64,000 nucleotides of DNA from NCBI RefSeq assembly GCF_004379255.2, contig NC_056041.1:16089559-16153558 (forward strand), written 5' to 3'. Position 1 is the first letter of the stretch; each line of letters opens with the position of its first letter. Shown piece by piece: positions 1-26,666 of this stretch. Under the pieces are notes generated by a model. It ran no database searches, was not told where the DNA came from, and saw nothing but the letters and a program-made list of their open reading frames with translations. The DNA comes from Salvia splendens (Eukaryota > Streptophyta > Magnoliopsida > Lamiales > Lamiaceae). The translations under genes and the position numbers were made by a program.

Positions 1-3000
1 GTTTAACCCTTTGGTTAGCGGATCCGCTAGATTATCTATTGACTTCACGCAGTCAATTGTAATCACCCCTGTTGTGATCAAATGTCTCACGGTGTTATGT
101 CGTCGACGTATATGTCTAGACTTACCATTATAGAAGTCATTGTTTGCCCTTTCAATAGCTGTTTGGCTATCGCAGTGGATCAGCACTGGTGGCTGGCTTA
201 GACCAACATGGAATATCTTCAAGGAAGTTCTTAAGCCACTCGGCTTCCTCACCAGCCTTGTCTAAGGCGATGAACTCCGATTCCATGGTTGATCGGGCTA
301 TACATGTCTGTTTTGTAGATTTCCACGATACAACACCACCCCCAATAGTAAAGATGTATCCACTTATTGAAAGTGAGTCTCTATTGTCGGATATCCAATT
401 TGCATCACAGTACCCTTCAAGTACCGGGGGGTATCTCGAGAAGTGTAGCCCAAGATTTTGAGTATGTTTTAAATATCTCAAAACCCTCACAAGAGCTCTC
501 CAATGCTCTTTGCTTGGATTGCTAGTGTAACGACTCAACTTGTTCATGGCACAAGCAATGTCAGGTCGAGTGCAATTAGTTAAGTACATAATGCATCTAA
601 TGACCCGTGCATACTCTTCTTGTGCACGGGCTCGCCTTTGTTCTTGCTCAAGTGAACGTCGAGTTCAATTGGAGTCTTAACCGGCGCGCCATCATAGGCT
701 TTGAATTTATTCAATTTCATCTCAACATAATGCGATTGTGTTAAGATGATTCCATCAGACGTTCTTAGAATCTTCATTCCAAGAATTACATCGGCTAGAC
801 CCATGTCTTTCATGTCAAAGTTTCTCTTTAACGTGGCCTTTGTATCGTTAATTACTTGAGTGTTGCTACCCAAGATTAACATATCATCAACGTATAGACA
901 CACTAGTGCTCTTGGTGTAGACACATTTGTCGAACCCGTTGATCTTGAACCCATTTGATAACATCACATTATCAAATTTCAAGTGTCATTGCAATGGCGC
1001 TTGTTTCAATCCATATAGAGACTTTACGAGCTTGCATACCTTTTTCTCTTGTCCAGGTACTACAAACCCTTCGGGTTGTTCAATGCAGCAATAGCGAGAA
1101 GCACTCGGATAGATGTAATCCTTGTTACAGGTGAATATGTATCGAAGAAGTCATGTCCTTCCTTTTGTTTAAAACCCTTTACTACTAATCGGGCTTTATA
1201 CTTATCCATTGTTCCATCGGCCTTAAATTTCCTACTCATTTGCAACCTAGAGGTTTCGCACCATCAGGTAGATTTACCAACACCCAAGTGTGGTTTAGCA
1301 AAATTGAATCAATTTCGCTTTGAACAGCTTCTCCCCAATGTAACCCGTCTGGGCCATCGAAGGCTACTTTTATAGATGTCGGCTCTTCATCTAACATAAA
1401 AGCAATGTAGTCAGGACCAAATGTTTTTGGTGTTCTGACCCTACTACCACGTCTTAGAACTGTATCATTTGGATCGGGCCTTGCACGCTTGCGCGATGTA
1501 GAACTAGTGGCTTCAATCTCCGCTGGTTTAGAACTAGTGGCTTCTTCTTCAATTCTTGTCTCATAATTGGTTAAGACTTTTTCCTTGTCTTTGCAAGGAA
1601 ATGTATTTTCGAGAAATACAACATTCCTTGACTCAATTGTTGTTCCTACAGTAATAGTCGATATTTCAGACTTGTGAACAACAAATCGATATGCACTACT
1701 ATTAAGTGCATATCCAATGAAGATGCAATCAACCGTTTTAGGTCCGATTCTAATGAAGATGCAATCCTGAAGTCAGAAGCAGTGCATTCATCATCTCTTT
1801 TAGAGTTCGATTTTTGTGTTCTGCAACACCGTTAGATTGTGGTGAATATGGAGCAGTTGTTTGATGAATTATACCGATTGCGTTGCATAACTCCTCAAAC
1901 GGGGCTACATATTCGTCTCCTCTATCGCTTCGAATCGTTTTGATTTTACAACCAAGTTGATTCTCAACTTCGTTCTTATAATTTTTGAACGCTTCTATTG
2001 CTTCATCTTTACTTCTTAAAAGATAAATATAGCAATACTTTGTGCAATCATCTATGAAAGTGATAAAGTACTTTTTACCACCTCTAGTTTGCACCATCTT
2101 TAAATCACATACATCCGTGTGAATTAATTCAAGGGGTTTTGTGCTTCGTTCAACCGAGTGAAACGACAACTTAGTCATTTTTGCTTCAAGACAATTTTCA
2201 CATTTATCTTGGGTATCCACTTCATTAGCCTTTAGTAAATCTAAATTCACTAATCTTTTAATGGCTTTTGAATTTACATGTCCCAATCTACAATGGCATA
2301 AATTTGAAGACTCGGTCAAATAAGAGGAAGTAGATGCTTTATTATTATTAGCCAATGGCTTTGCAATACTGCGAGTTGCTACACCATCGGTTACATAACC
2401 TTTTCCGAGGGATTTTCCAAACTTGTATAATGCAAACCTATCAGACTCAAATACAAGTTTAAACCACTTATTAACTAGTATTGATCCTGACACTAAGTTC
2501 TTGCGGATGTCCGGGACATGCAGCACATCCTTCAAAGTGATAGTGACGCCAGACGTCATCATGAGAATCACGTTGCCAACGCCGAGGATTTCGGACGATG
2601 CTTGATTCCCCATGTTGATCTTCCTCCCTTCCACAACAGTGTAGGAAGCAAACTTGCTCCTATCTGAGCAGACATGAGTAGTAGCGCCAGTGTCGATGTA
2701 TCAGCCACCCTTGTTATCAACAAAGTTAACCTCTTCAGTGACCACAGCAATGAGGTCGTTTTCATCCCAGTCCTTGAACTCCTTCTCAACGACGTGGGCA
2801 GCCGGCTTCTTCTTCTTGCTGCGGCTGTCCTTTGCAAAGTGGCACAGTTTGCCACATTTGTAGCAATCGCCTTCAAACTTCTTTGTAGGCTGCTTTCCCT
2901 TCCCTTTGTCATTTGGACGATTTGGGCGAGGGCGTTTGTTTGAGGGACCGCCCCGCTCCAACAGATTGGCTTTGGCTTCAAGTGGGGTGAAGCCCTTAGC

Positions 3001-3545
3001 CTTTTGGTCGCTTTTGCGCACATCAGCCTCAATGCGCAATTTCACGATCAAGTCTTCAAGGGTCATCTGCTTTCGCTTGTGCTTGAGATAGCTCTTGAAG
3101 TCCTTCCAACTAGGAGGAAGCTTGTCAATGATCGTGCACCTTAGGAATTTGTCGGGCAAGGTCATCCCTTCAGCCACTAATGCGTGGATGATCATTTGGA
3201 GCTCTTGGACTTGCTCCATGATAGGTCGAGAGTCGACCATCTTGTAGTCCATAAACTTGGATGCTACAACTTGTTCAGTACTTGCAGCATTATCTATGCT
3301 ATACTTCTTTTATAGGCTTTCTCACATTTGTTTAGATGTGGTTACATTAGAGTATACATTGTAGAGGTTATCATCTAATGCACTTAAAATAAAAATTTTA
3401 CATAGATAATCCCCTTTTCTCCAAGCTTCATAGTCCGCCATGACTTCGAGCCTAGTCTCTTGGTCGCTTGGCGCGGGCGGCTCGTTTTCCGTGAGGAAGT
3501 TGACAACGCCCAATGTTGTCAAGTAGAGCAACATCTTTTGGTACC
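1..3545 (-). pseudogene. Decayed Ty1/copia retrotransposon, internal gag-pol region
   Basis: The minus strand reads through the copia order gag, protease, integrase, reverse transcriptase and RNase H, but no frame stays open. Gag pieces lie at 3545-3322 and 3252-2701; the second has a CCHC knuckle (CYKCGKLCHFAKDSRSK) and ends at an in-frame TGA just before the protease motif DTGA near 2690-2680. A 2634-1750 frame holds the rest of protease, the pre-integrase zinc region (H..C..C) and an integrase core with D residues around IHTDVCDL and TIRSDRGDEY. Reverse transcriptase pieces lie at about 1400-1060 and 954-580, with YVDDMLIL as the catalytic motif. RNase H occupies 589 to the left edge, ending in the typical ADPLTKGL. 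Several stops and frameshifts make it non-functional. The 3' LTR is outside the window. Confidence 0.9.
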
Positions 3546-4131
3546 ACCGCAAGACGAGATACGCCCCGGTAGTGCTCTTGATTTGGCGTGTTGTCCCCAA
3601 AGGTAAAACGACTACGTCTCTGGTGAAGCAGCACCGCAATCAACAGAGCTCTGGCGAACTGAATGGAGGATAGGGCAGAGCTTTCGACAGAAAAAAAAAT
3701 GCAGAGAGAGGGAGAGAGCTTATGCTTGTGAATGGTGTAATGTGTGTCTCGGGCTGGGCGGGCGGGCGGGCGGGCGGCGGCGGCGACGCGCGTATGCGCG
3801 CGTGTGCGCTCTTTCACCCATCTTGGTCCACTATAATTATTAAGTAACATAAAGTCACTTAATTTAAACACATTAAAAGATGTGTCACTTCTCCAATGTG
3901 GGATAATTAACACTAGTTAATTATTCCCTAAGCTCAAGCTCTAAGCTTTAATTAAAAGCTAATTATGCCCAACTTTAATCCACTATTTCTCACTCATCGG
4001 AAATCGGATTTGAGAAAGTGAATATACTACATTTATCTACGTAAAATGTAGATCGACGCTATATCATTTAATTTCACAAAATTAAATGTCTCGTTATATT
4101 TATTATTTGGTCAAAATTCATTGACCGGGCA
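3546..4131 (-). repeat. Truncated 5' LTR of the copia element
   Basis: Read on the minus strand from 4131, this stretch aligns with the start and middle of the solo LTR at 43326-44572. Shared blocks include the segment around GACATTTAATTTTGTGAAAT, the GTGAGTGAGAAATA block, the C/G-rich middle and the GGGGCGTATCTCGTCTTGCGG block. The similarity stops at about 3546, where gag coding sequence (YQKMLLYLTTLG) follows directly. The LTR 3' end, the primer-binding site and the gag start have therefore been deleted, joining LTR to gag. The 5' boundary at 4131 (TG) is inferred from the alignment. Confidence 0.75.
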
Positions 4132-5310
4132 TACTTAGTCCATGATTTTTACACCAATCGACGACCAAGGTGCCCCCGAAGGGCGATACGGGTGGACACC
4201 GGAGCCTAGGCCGACCGCTCCCTCCCAAACTCCGACTCCTCCTACTCGCGGTGTCCGCACACCGTACACTCCGGCGGAGATGGATAAATTGTTCAAGGCA
4301 TACTTGGAAATCTCTGAAGATCCGGTGGTTGGCACGAACCAATCCGGCGATCACTTTTGCTGGCCCATCGCTCGTCGGTACAATGAAAACCGGCCGCCGG
4401 GAACAGTAGTGCGCAACGAGAGTATGGTGCGCAACGCCATCTTCCGAGCCAACGATGAAATTGGCAAATTTAATGGCTATTTCCTCCAGGAAGAGCGGAA
4501 TGCGGGGAGCGGCCGGAACGAGGTCGACTTCATCACTGCCGCGATGAGTACCTACCATTCCATGAACTACAAGCCGTTCCAAGTACCTCAACGTTTGGCA
4601 GGAGACGCGGACACACTCGAAGTATATGGGAGGCGTAACATCCTCCTCTACCGGCTCCTCCAAACGGTCAAGGTCGGTATCCCTATCCAACGCCGGCTCC
4701 GAAGAAGTGGCTAGCCAACTCGCCGGAGCTAACTTGAGTATCCCTGACGCCGGCCCGAGCGGTTCCCAACGCTGACCGCAAGGAAGGAAGAAGGCGGCGG
4801 CCAACCACTGATGCTCCAGTTCCCGCTCCCGTTCCACATGAGCCACCTCCACCCCCCACCAACTCGTTGTGGCAGCTTTTGGCCCAACTCAATATGGCCG
4901 ATAGGTCCACTATGACCCCCTCGCAACTTCAATCGCACCAGACCATGATATTGGGCCTCCAAAGACAATTGGGGGTAGTGTCGCCGGATCAGTAGTCGTC
5001 CACGAGGGTATTTTTAGCTTTTACTTATGTAATTTTTAATTTTTAGGAGTTTAATTATGTAATTTTTAATTTTTAGGATTTTAATTATGTCTTTTTTATT
5101 TTATTTGTAATTTGTAATATTTATTGTTGTTTTTTAATGAATTTTAATATTATGTAAATGTTTTTGTTTAATTGAATTTTAAATTGAATTGTGCTCGTCC
5201 TTGCGGAAGAGCACAGCTGTGGGTGTTGTGCTATTGCCAGAGAGCAGACAGGAATAGTGGTGCCGGGCCCACAACCGTGCTCGCTGGCAAGAGCACGGTT
5301 GTGGATGCTC
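4132..5310 (+). mobile_element. PIF/Harbinger-type element, right part (5' end missing)
   Basis: The right end reads GGTTGTGGATGCTC followed by TAA. Its reverse complement, GAGCATCCACAAC, matches the terminal repeat of the complete element at 26667-28677, and TAA fits the 3-bp target duplication of this superfamily. The left end is absent because the sequence abuts the copia LTR at 4131/4132, so copia may have inserted into this element. It carries the Myb/SANT-like accessory ORF described separately. No DDE transposase is present. Confidence 0.7.
4142..4996 (+). pseudogene. Harbinger ORF1-like protein (Myb/SANT-like, NAM-associated), frameshifted
   Basis: The 190-aa frame 4142-4714 contains a proline-rich lead, then a Myb/SANT-like domain (TPAEMDKLFKAYLEISEDPV, residues about 40-110) and the tail typical of plant proteins labelled glutathione S-transferase T3-like or NAM-associated, ending in the FITAAMSTYHSMNYKPFQVP region. 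After about 4650 the expected W-x-V-L-R end is lost by frameshift. The family C-terminal region reappears in another frame at about 4799-4996 (NSLWQLLAQLNMADRS up to SPDQ and a stop). Such proteins are the DNA-binding partner of Harbinger transposases. The frame breaks make this copy a pseudogene. Confidence 0.7.
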
Positions 5311-6064
5311 TAAATACGATCGGAGAGGGGAAGAGGGAGTTAGGTAGAGTAGTTTTTTATAATCAATAAAGAAAAATGAAATTTATGATGATTGTGACTG
5401 GCCTACACAAGTCCATGAGCATTAAGTAAGCCACAAAATGAATAATTTATTCCAGTCAATTTCTTTGCTGATGTTGTTTTGCCTCAGCATGGAATGTGAA
5501 TTATCACTTCATTTTAAATCGCAATTCATTTCAATCATGAAAGTAATCTGCTTTCATACCTGTTGAAATTATGGAATGGATTGCTTACTTTGGCAGCCAA
5601 ACTTGGGATGCCACAAGTAGCATTTCCAAAAGGTTTGTATTTATGTTTAACAATGAAACATCCGACTTTTGCTGAACATAGGAGTAATTAATTTGATTGG
5701 TAAAGCAATTTCATGCCACAAGTATCTCTCTTGATGAATCTTGGGATTGTTGTGGGATCATTTTTGCAATGCAATCTTGCTAGGGAACAATCTTTTGCGA
5801 TCCGGACTTGCTTCGTGGCCTTACTTGCGATTTCATTGACACATGCTACTAGTTTTTACCCACAGAAACACTCCTGCAAGTTGCAATGGTGAAGTATGAC
5901 ATAAATGTTACTATTCTGTTTATATATAAGCAGTGGTTCATCAAGAGAGAAACATATGCCCCTCTGATTTTGGTTCTGTTTTCAGAACTGATTTGCTGCA
6001 ATTTCCAGTTCTTAATGTGAGAAATGTGCTTACTTAATCTGATCATATTCCTTCCGTTTACCAG
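5311..6064 (+). other. Intronic sequence upstream of Ca2+-ATPase exon 2; no gene seen
   Basis: AT-rich DNA between the Harbinger right end and the first recognisable Ca2+-ATPase exon. I looked for the expected first exon (basic, W-containing calmodulin-binding helix followed by a region with R-R-F-R) and did not find it in any frame. The stretch ends with a pyrimidine-rich tract and CAG at 6062-6064, the acceptor for the next exon. Confidence 0.5.
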
Positions 6065-9000
6065 GAAAACATTCGTGTATCCTTTGTTGCTTACACAGCA
6101 GCACTCAGGTTTATAGAAGGTATATTCTGGTCATGCTTAATGCTTATATACTTGGTTATAATGTAAGAGCCTGTTTGATCCATTTTGTGCATTTTGCCTT
6201 TGTCTAATAGCTGGACAAGGCATCAAACCTCCCTCGGTAGACAGTGGCAGCAAATCCAGTGAGCAAGATTTGGAATTGGAGTTGGTGATTGGGCTACAGG
6301 AAGAGGCTAGATTTGCAGGATTTCGGATCGATCCAGATAAACTTGCAACTATAGTATCTTCCTATGATATCAGGACATTAACTAAACTTAAAGGAACTGA
6401 AGGGCTTGCTGAGAGATTGAATGTATCTCTAGATGAAGGAGTTAACTCCGAGAATGTGCCCACAAGAAAAAGTGTTTTTGGTCCCAATCTGTACACTGAG
6501 AAGCCATCCAAGAGCTTCTGGATGTTTCTATGGGAGGCTTTTCACGACGTGACACTCGTAGTACTTATAGTCTGCGCCCTGGTCTCCGTTGGAGTCGGCC
6601 TCGCCACTGAAGGGTGGCCGAGGGGGATGTATGATGGGCTTGGGATCATACTGAGCATACTCTTGGTCGTTATGGTCACTGCAGTTAGTGACTACAGGCA
6701 GTCATTGCAGTTCAAGGAATTGGACAAGGAGAAGAAGAAGATATTTATCCAAGTCACTAGAGATGGAAGTAGACAGAAGATCTCTATATTTGAATTGGTG
6801 GTTGGAGACATTGTTCATCTATCAATTGGAGATCAAGTTCCAGCAGATGGGATTTTTGTCAAAGGATACAATTTGCTCATTGATCAGTCTAGTCTCACAG
6901 GAGAAAGTGTTCCAGTAAATATACATGAGAAACGGCCTTTTCTTTTGGCAGGAACCAAGGTACAAGATGGAACAGCCAAGATGTTGGTGACTACTGTTGG
7001 CATGAGAACTGAATGGGGGAAGCTGATGGAAACTCTCAGCGAGGGAGGAGACGATGAGACCCCGCTGCAGGTGAAGCTGAATGGTGTAGCAACCATCATT
7101 GGGAAAATCGGGCTGGCTTTTGCTTCTTTGACCTTCCTCGTCTTGACAGCAAGGTTTCTTGTCGAGAAATGGCTAAATCACAAGCTTAGTGTATGGGGCT
7201 CGAGTGATGCTGTGACGCTTTTGAACTACTTCGCAACTGCAGTGACTATAATTGTGGTTGCAGTGCCAGAGGGGCTGCCTCTTGCAGTGACACTGAGTCT
7301 TGCTTTTGCAATGAAGAAGCTGATGAGCGAGAGCGCACTGGTTAGGCATCTCGCTGCCTGTGAGACGATGGGCTCTGCTACGTGCATTTGCACTGATAAA
7401 ACAGGAACGTTGACAACGAACCACATGGTAGTGAGTAAGACATGGATTTGTGGAGAAATCAAAGAAGTAGATGCCAGTAGCAGCATCGGTGCATTGGATT
7501 CTAGTATATCAGGAGCTGTGTTGAAAATTCTGTTGCAGGCAATATTCAACAATACAGGGTCTGAGGTGGTGAAGAACAAAGATGGGAAAGTTTCCATTTT
7601 AGGCACACCTACAGAGGCTGCAATACTAGAGTTGGGACTGAACCTTGGTGGTGATTTTGATGAGCAGCGCCGCATGTGCAAGCTGCTGAAACTGGAGCCT
7701 TTCAACTCGGAGAAGAAGAAGATGTCCGCTCTAGTGGCTCTGCCAGATGGCAAACTCCGAGCTTTCTGCAAAGGCGCGTCTGAGATTGTACTCAAGATGT
7801 GTGACAAGAGCATCAATGCGGAAGGGGAAGTTGTTCCGTTGGGAGAAGCACAAGAGAGAAATGTGTTGGATGTGATCAATGGTTTTGCCAATGAAGCTCT
7901 ACGAACTCTCTGCTTAGCTTTCAAGGACATTAATGATGGAAACAGCATCCGTGGTCATGGATATACGCTTATTGCTGTAGTCGGAATCAAGGACCCCGTT
8001 CGACCAGGGGTGAAGGAAGCAGTTCAGATTTGTTTGGAAGCAAGTATCACTGTACGCATGGTCACAGGCGATAACATCAATACAGCGAAGGCAATAGCTA
8101 GAGAATGTGGGATTCTCAAAGATGACGATCTTGCAGTCGAAGGTCCAGATTTTTGTCACAAGACGCCCTACGAGATGAGCCTAGACATACCAAGAATTAA
8201 GGTGATCAATAAATATATATATTTACAGACGCATACTAATGATCTCATTGTCTGTTTACAATGTTGAGCTGTTGAATGTGCAGGTAATGGCTCGGGCATC
8301 GCCCACTGACAAACATGTCTTGGTGAAGACCTGCAGAGGTTTGCTTAGAGAGGTTGCTGCAGTTACTGGTGACGGGACTAATGATGCACCGGCTTTGCAT
8401 GAAGCAGATATTGGACTAGCTATGGGCATCGCAGGGACAGAGGTTGGTTTGCAGTCTTCTTTTATGCAAACTTAAGTAGTTCAAATGTATTATGTTCTCA
8501 AAAACAGTTTGAAATAAATTCAGGTTGCAAAAGAAAGCGCTGATGTGATTGTGATGGATGACAATTTCTCAACAATTGTGACTGTTGCAAAATGGGGGCG
8601 TGCAGTGTACATCAACATACAGAAATTTGTGCAATTTCAGTTGACTGTTAACATTGTTGCTCTCATGATCAACTTCATCTCTGCTTGCGCCTCAGGTACT
8701 TGAGTGTTTCTTTTCTCATTATACTTACTCTTGAAATCAATGAGTTGTAGATGTAACTCGTTTTGTTTGTTTCTGAAACTCCAGGATCTACGCCCCTCAC
8801 CGCTGTGCAGTTGCTGTGGGTGAACCTAATCATGGACACTCTCGGAGCACTTGCTCTCGCCACTGAACCACCGCACGAAGGCCTGATGAAGCGGCCACCT
8901 GTGGGGAGGTCGGAGAGCCTCATCACCATGGCCATGTGGAGGAACATCATTGGTCAGAGCATATACCAACTCACTCTTTTGCTAGTCCTCAATTTTGCTG

Positions 9001-9468
9001 GGAAGCAAATCCTGGGACTCAATGGCCATGATGCAACTGTTGTGCTCAACACTTTGATATTCAACGTATTTGTGTTTTGCCAGGTAACTAACTAGGTTTT
9101 CATCAAATCTTCAACTACACAAACATTTTCTTGAAAACTTCTTATTCCCTGTCTTGATCCAGGTCTTCAATGAGATAAACAGCCGTGACATCGAGAAGAA
9201 AAACATCTTTAGAGGCATACTTGGGAATTGGATATTCTCAGGAATCATAGTCTCCACGGTTGTATTCCAAGTAATAATAGTTGAGTTCTTGGGAACATTC
9301 GCGAGCACTGTGCCGTTAAATTGGCAACTATGGTTGCTCAGCGCGTTGCTGGGAGCCTTGAGCATGCCCATTGCTGTTGTATTGAAGTGCATTCCGGTTA
9401 AAGGGAAGCATGATGGTGAGCGAAACGACGGTTATGAGAGACTCCCCGGCAGCCCTGAGTGTGCTTGA
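6065..9468 (+). CDS. Autoinhibited Ca2+-transporting ATPase, P2B type (ACA4/ACA11-like), 5' exon missing
   Basis: A P2B calcium pump that drives Ca2+ out of the cytosol at ATP cost. Exons with GT-AG borders are 6065-6119, 6211-8201, 8284-8442, 8524-8695, 8785-9083 and 9163-9468. Joined they stay in frame and encode 993 residues. Landmarks, counted from the first residue seen: TGES actuator motif (about 248), the PEGLPLAV helix, the DKTGT phosphorylation site (about 414), KGAS nucleotide-binding loop (about 540), MVTGDN and TGDGTNDAP hinge (about 710), then the last membrane helices. Family members are about 1030 aa with an N-terminal calmodulin-binding autoinhibitory segment encoded by an upstream exon. 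That exon is not in the window. The C terminus (VVLKCIPV) resembles the vacuolar ACA4/ACA11 group more than ACA1/2, but the assignment is tentative. It converges with the INO80 gene. Confidence 0.93.
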
Positions 9469-10016
9469 ATATGCATATTTGGATGAGACAGCACCAAATG
9501 TTGTGAACTGTTTGCTGTTTTTGGGGATTCCACTTCACTTGCTGTACTTTTGTCTATGTAAGTATTCTACCTGTAGTTCCTTTCTGTTAATAAATCTCTA
9601 TTCCAAATAACTAATTGTGCCTGTATTTTTCAAGAGACTTCACATATTTTGGCTGCAGATATTTTAACTTGTTATACATTTTCAAAAACATAAAGTTCTT
9701 TGGTAAATTGGAACTGTAATCCTGACTATACATTACCCACTATATTTCACGTACAGTAAACAATAGAAGCTGGCAAGCTCCACCCTAAAATAATTAATCT
9801 ATACAATACTACTATACGAGTTGTCCTACCTCTCACTCATTCCCACGAGTTTGTCCCGACCTCCAATGCTGGAAATGACACGACTCCTCAGCAGCAGCAT
9901 AGCCACTGCTTGCACCCTAGGGAAGATCAGCAGATCCAACAATGCCCGAACACCTAGCAAAAATGACAGCATCATCCCATTCCACGGTTTGTTATGCCTC
10001 ACCGTTTCTTCAGCAG
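9469..10016. other. Shared 3' intergenic region between the ATPase and INO80 genes
   Basis: A 548-bp gap between two convergent stop codons. It must hold both 3' UTRs and polyadenylation regions. An AATAAA-like string (TTAATAAATC, about 9588-9597) follows the ATPase stop by about 120 bp and is a plausible polyadenylation signal. No open coding sequence is convincing here. Confidence 0.5.
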
Positions 10017-25769
<15,753 letters not shown>

Positions 25770-26198
25770 GAGCTCTGCTACTGAATTTGTGGCGAAGAAA
25801 CCAGAATCCGGCGACGAGCATTGGCGGAGAAAATTACGAGAAGAAGAAGCTTCGTGGCTGGGGGCGGGAGTGGAAGAGGAGATGGAGAAGGCGCGAGACA
25901 AACCCTAACCCTAGAGAGAGAGGGGGGAAAGTGACGGAGGAGAAAGATAAGGAGAAGAAGAGAGGAAGCGGGGACATTGGTGGAGTTGTGCATAAGTCCT
26001 TGCTAAAATGAGCCGGTGGGATGGGTCGGTTAACGTGCGCGCTTCGCTACAGTGAGCCTTTTTCTATCTTCTTCTTAATAAATCTCCACTCTGTTTCAGG
26101 AAATTTTTAATCTCTTAAGTAGTACACATGATAAAAATGTAATTATTCGACACTTTTAATAAGGACATAACTGGAATGTTGTAGAAAACTGTTTCGTA
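25770..26198 (-). promoter_or_regulatory. INO80 5' UTR and promoter region
   Basis: Sequence upstream of the INO80 start codon (ATG at 25769-25767). On the minus strand it is rich in CTTCTTCTCC and CTCTCTCT tracts, as in many plant 5' UTRs, between about 25800 and 25990. It becomes AT-rich beyond 26050. I see no confident TATA box. Purine-rich open frames on the plus strand here are composition artefacts. Confidence 0.45.
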
Positions 26199-26498
26199 CC
26201 CCTTCGTCCTATAAAAATATATACACTTTCTATTTTCATCCATCCTATAAAATAATAGGCATTTCCATTTATAAAAAATTATCTTCAACTTACTATTTAT
26301 AAATATCAATTTATTTACAACTTATAGCATTATGTCATTTCAATTTATTTACAACTCAATAACCACTAATAATAATATGAGTCTTATTATCCACTAACAC
26401 TACCTTAACTTCTCTTCTCCTCATCTCACATATTTTACACTTTTGTGCATTAATTCTCGTGTCATTACAAATGCATATATTTTATGAGACGAGAGGAG
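26199..26498. mobile_element. Stowaway-like MITE
   Basis: A 300-bp AT-rich unit flanked by TA on both sides (26197-26198 and 26499-26500). Its left end CCCCTTCGTCCTATAAAAAT pairs with the reverse complement of the right end (CTCCTCTCGTCTCATAAAAT). Non-coding, upstream of INO80. Confidence 0.65.
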
Positions 26499-26666
26499 TA
26501 TAATTTTTAGAATGTTATAATATGTAGGCTATCAAATTAACATACTCCAAGAGCACATGTAAAATTTCAGTAGAAATATGTAACGGTAACTATTTTTAAA
26601 AAAAATAAATAACTCAGGGTTAAGACTACTTCGACTTTCCAGACACATTTAAAACGCATGACATAA

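Noticed and set aside
4118..4852. A 244-aa minus-strand frame over the left Harbinger fragment
   Set aside because: Antisense shadow of the Myb/SANT-like ORF; no domain and low-complexity composition.
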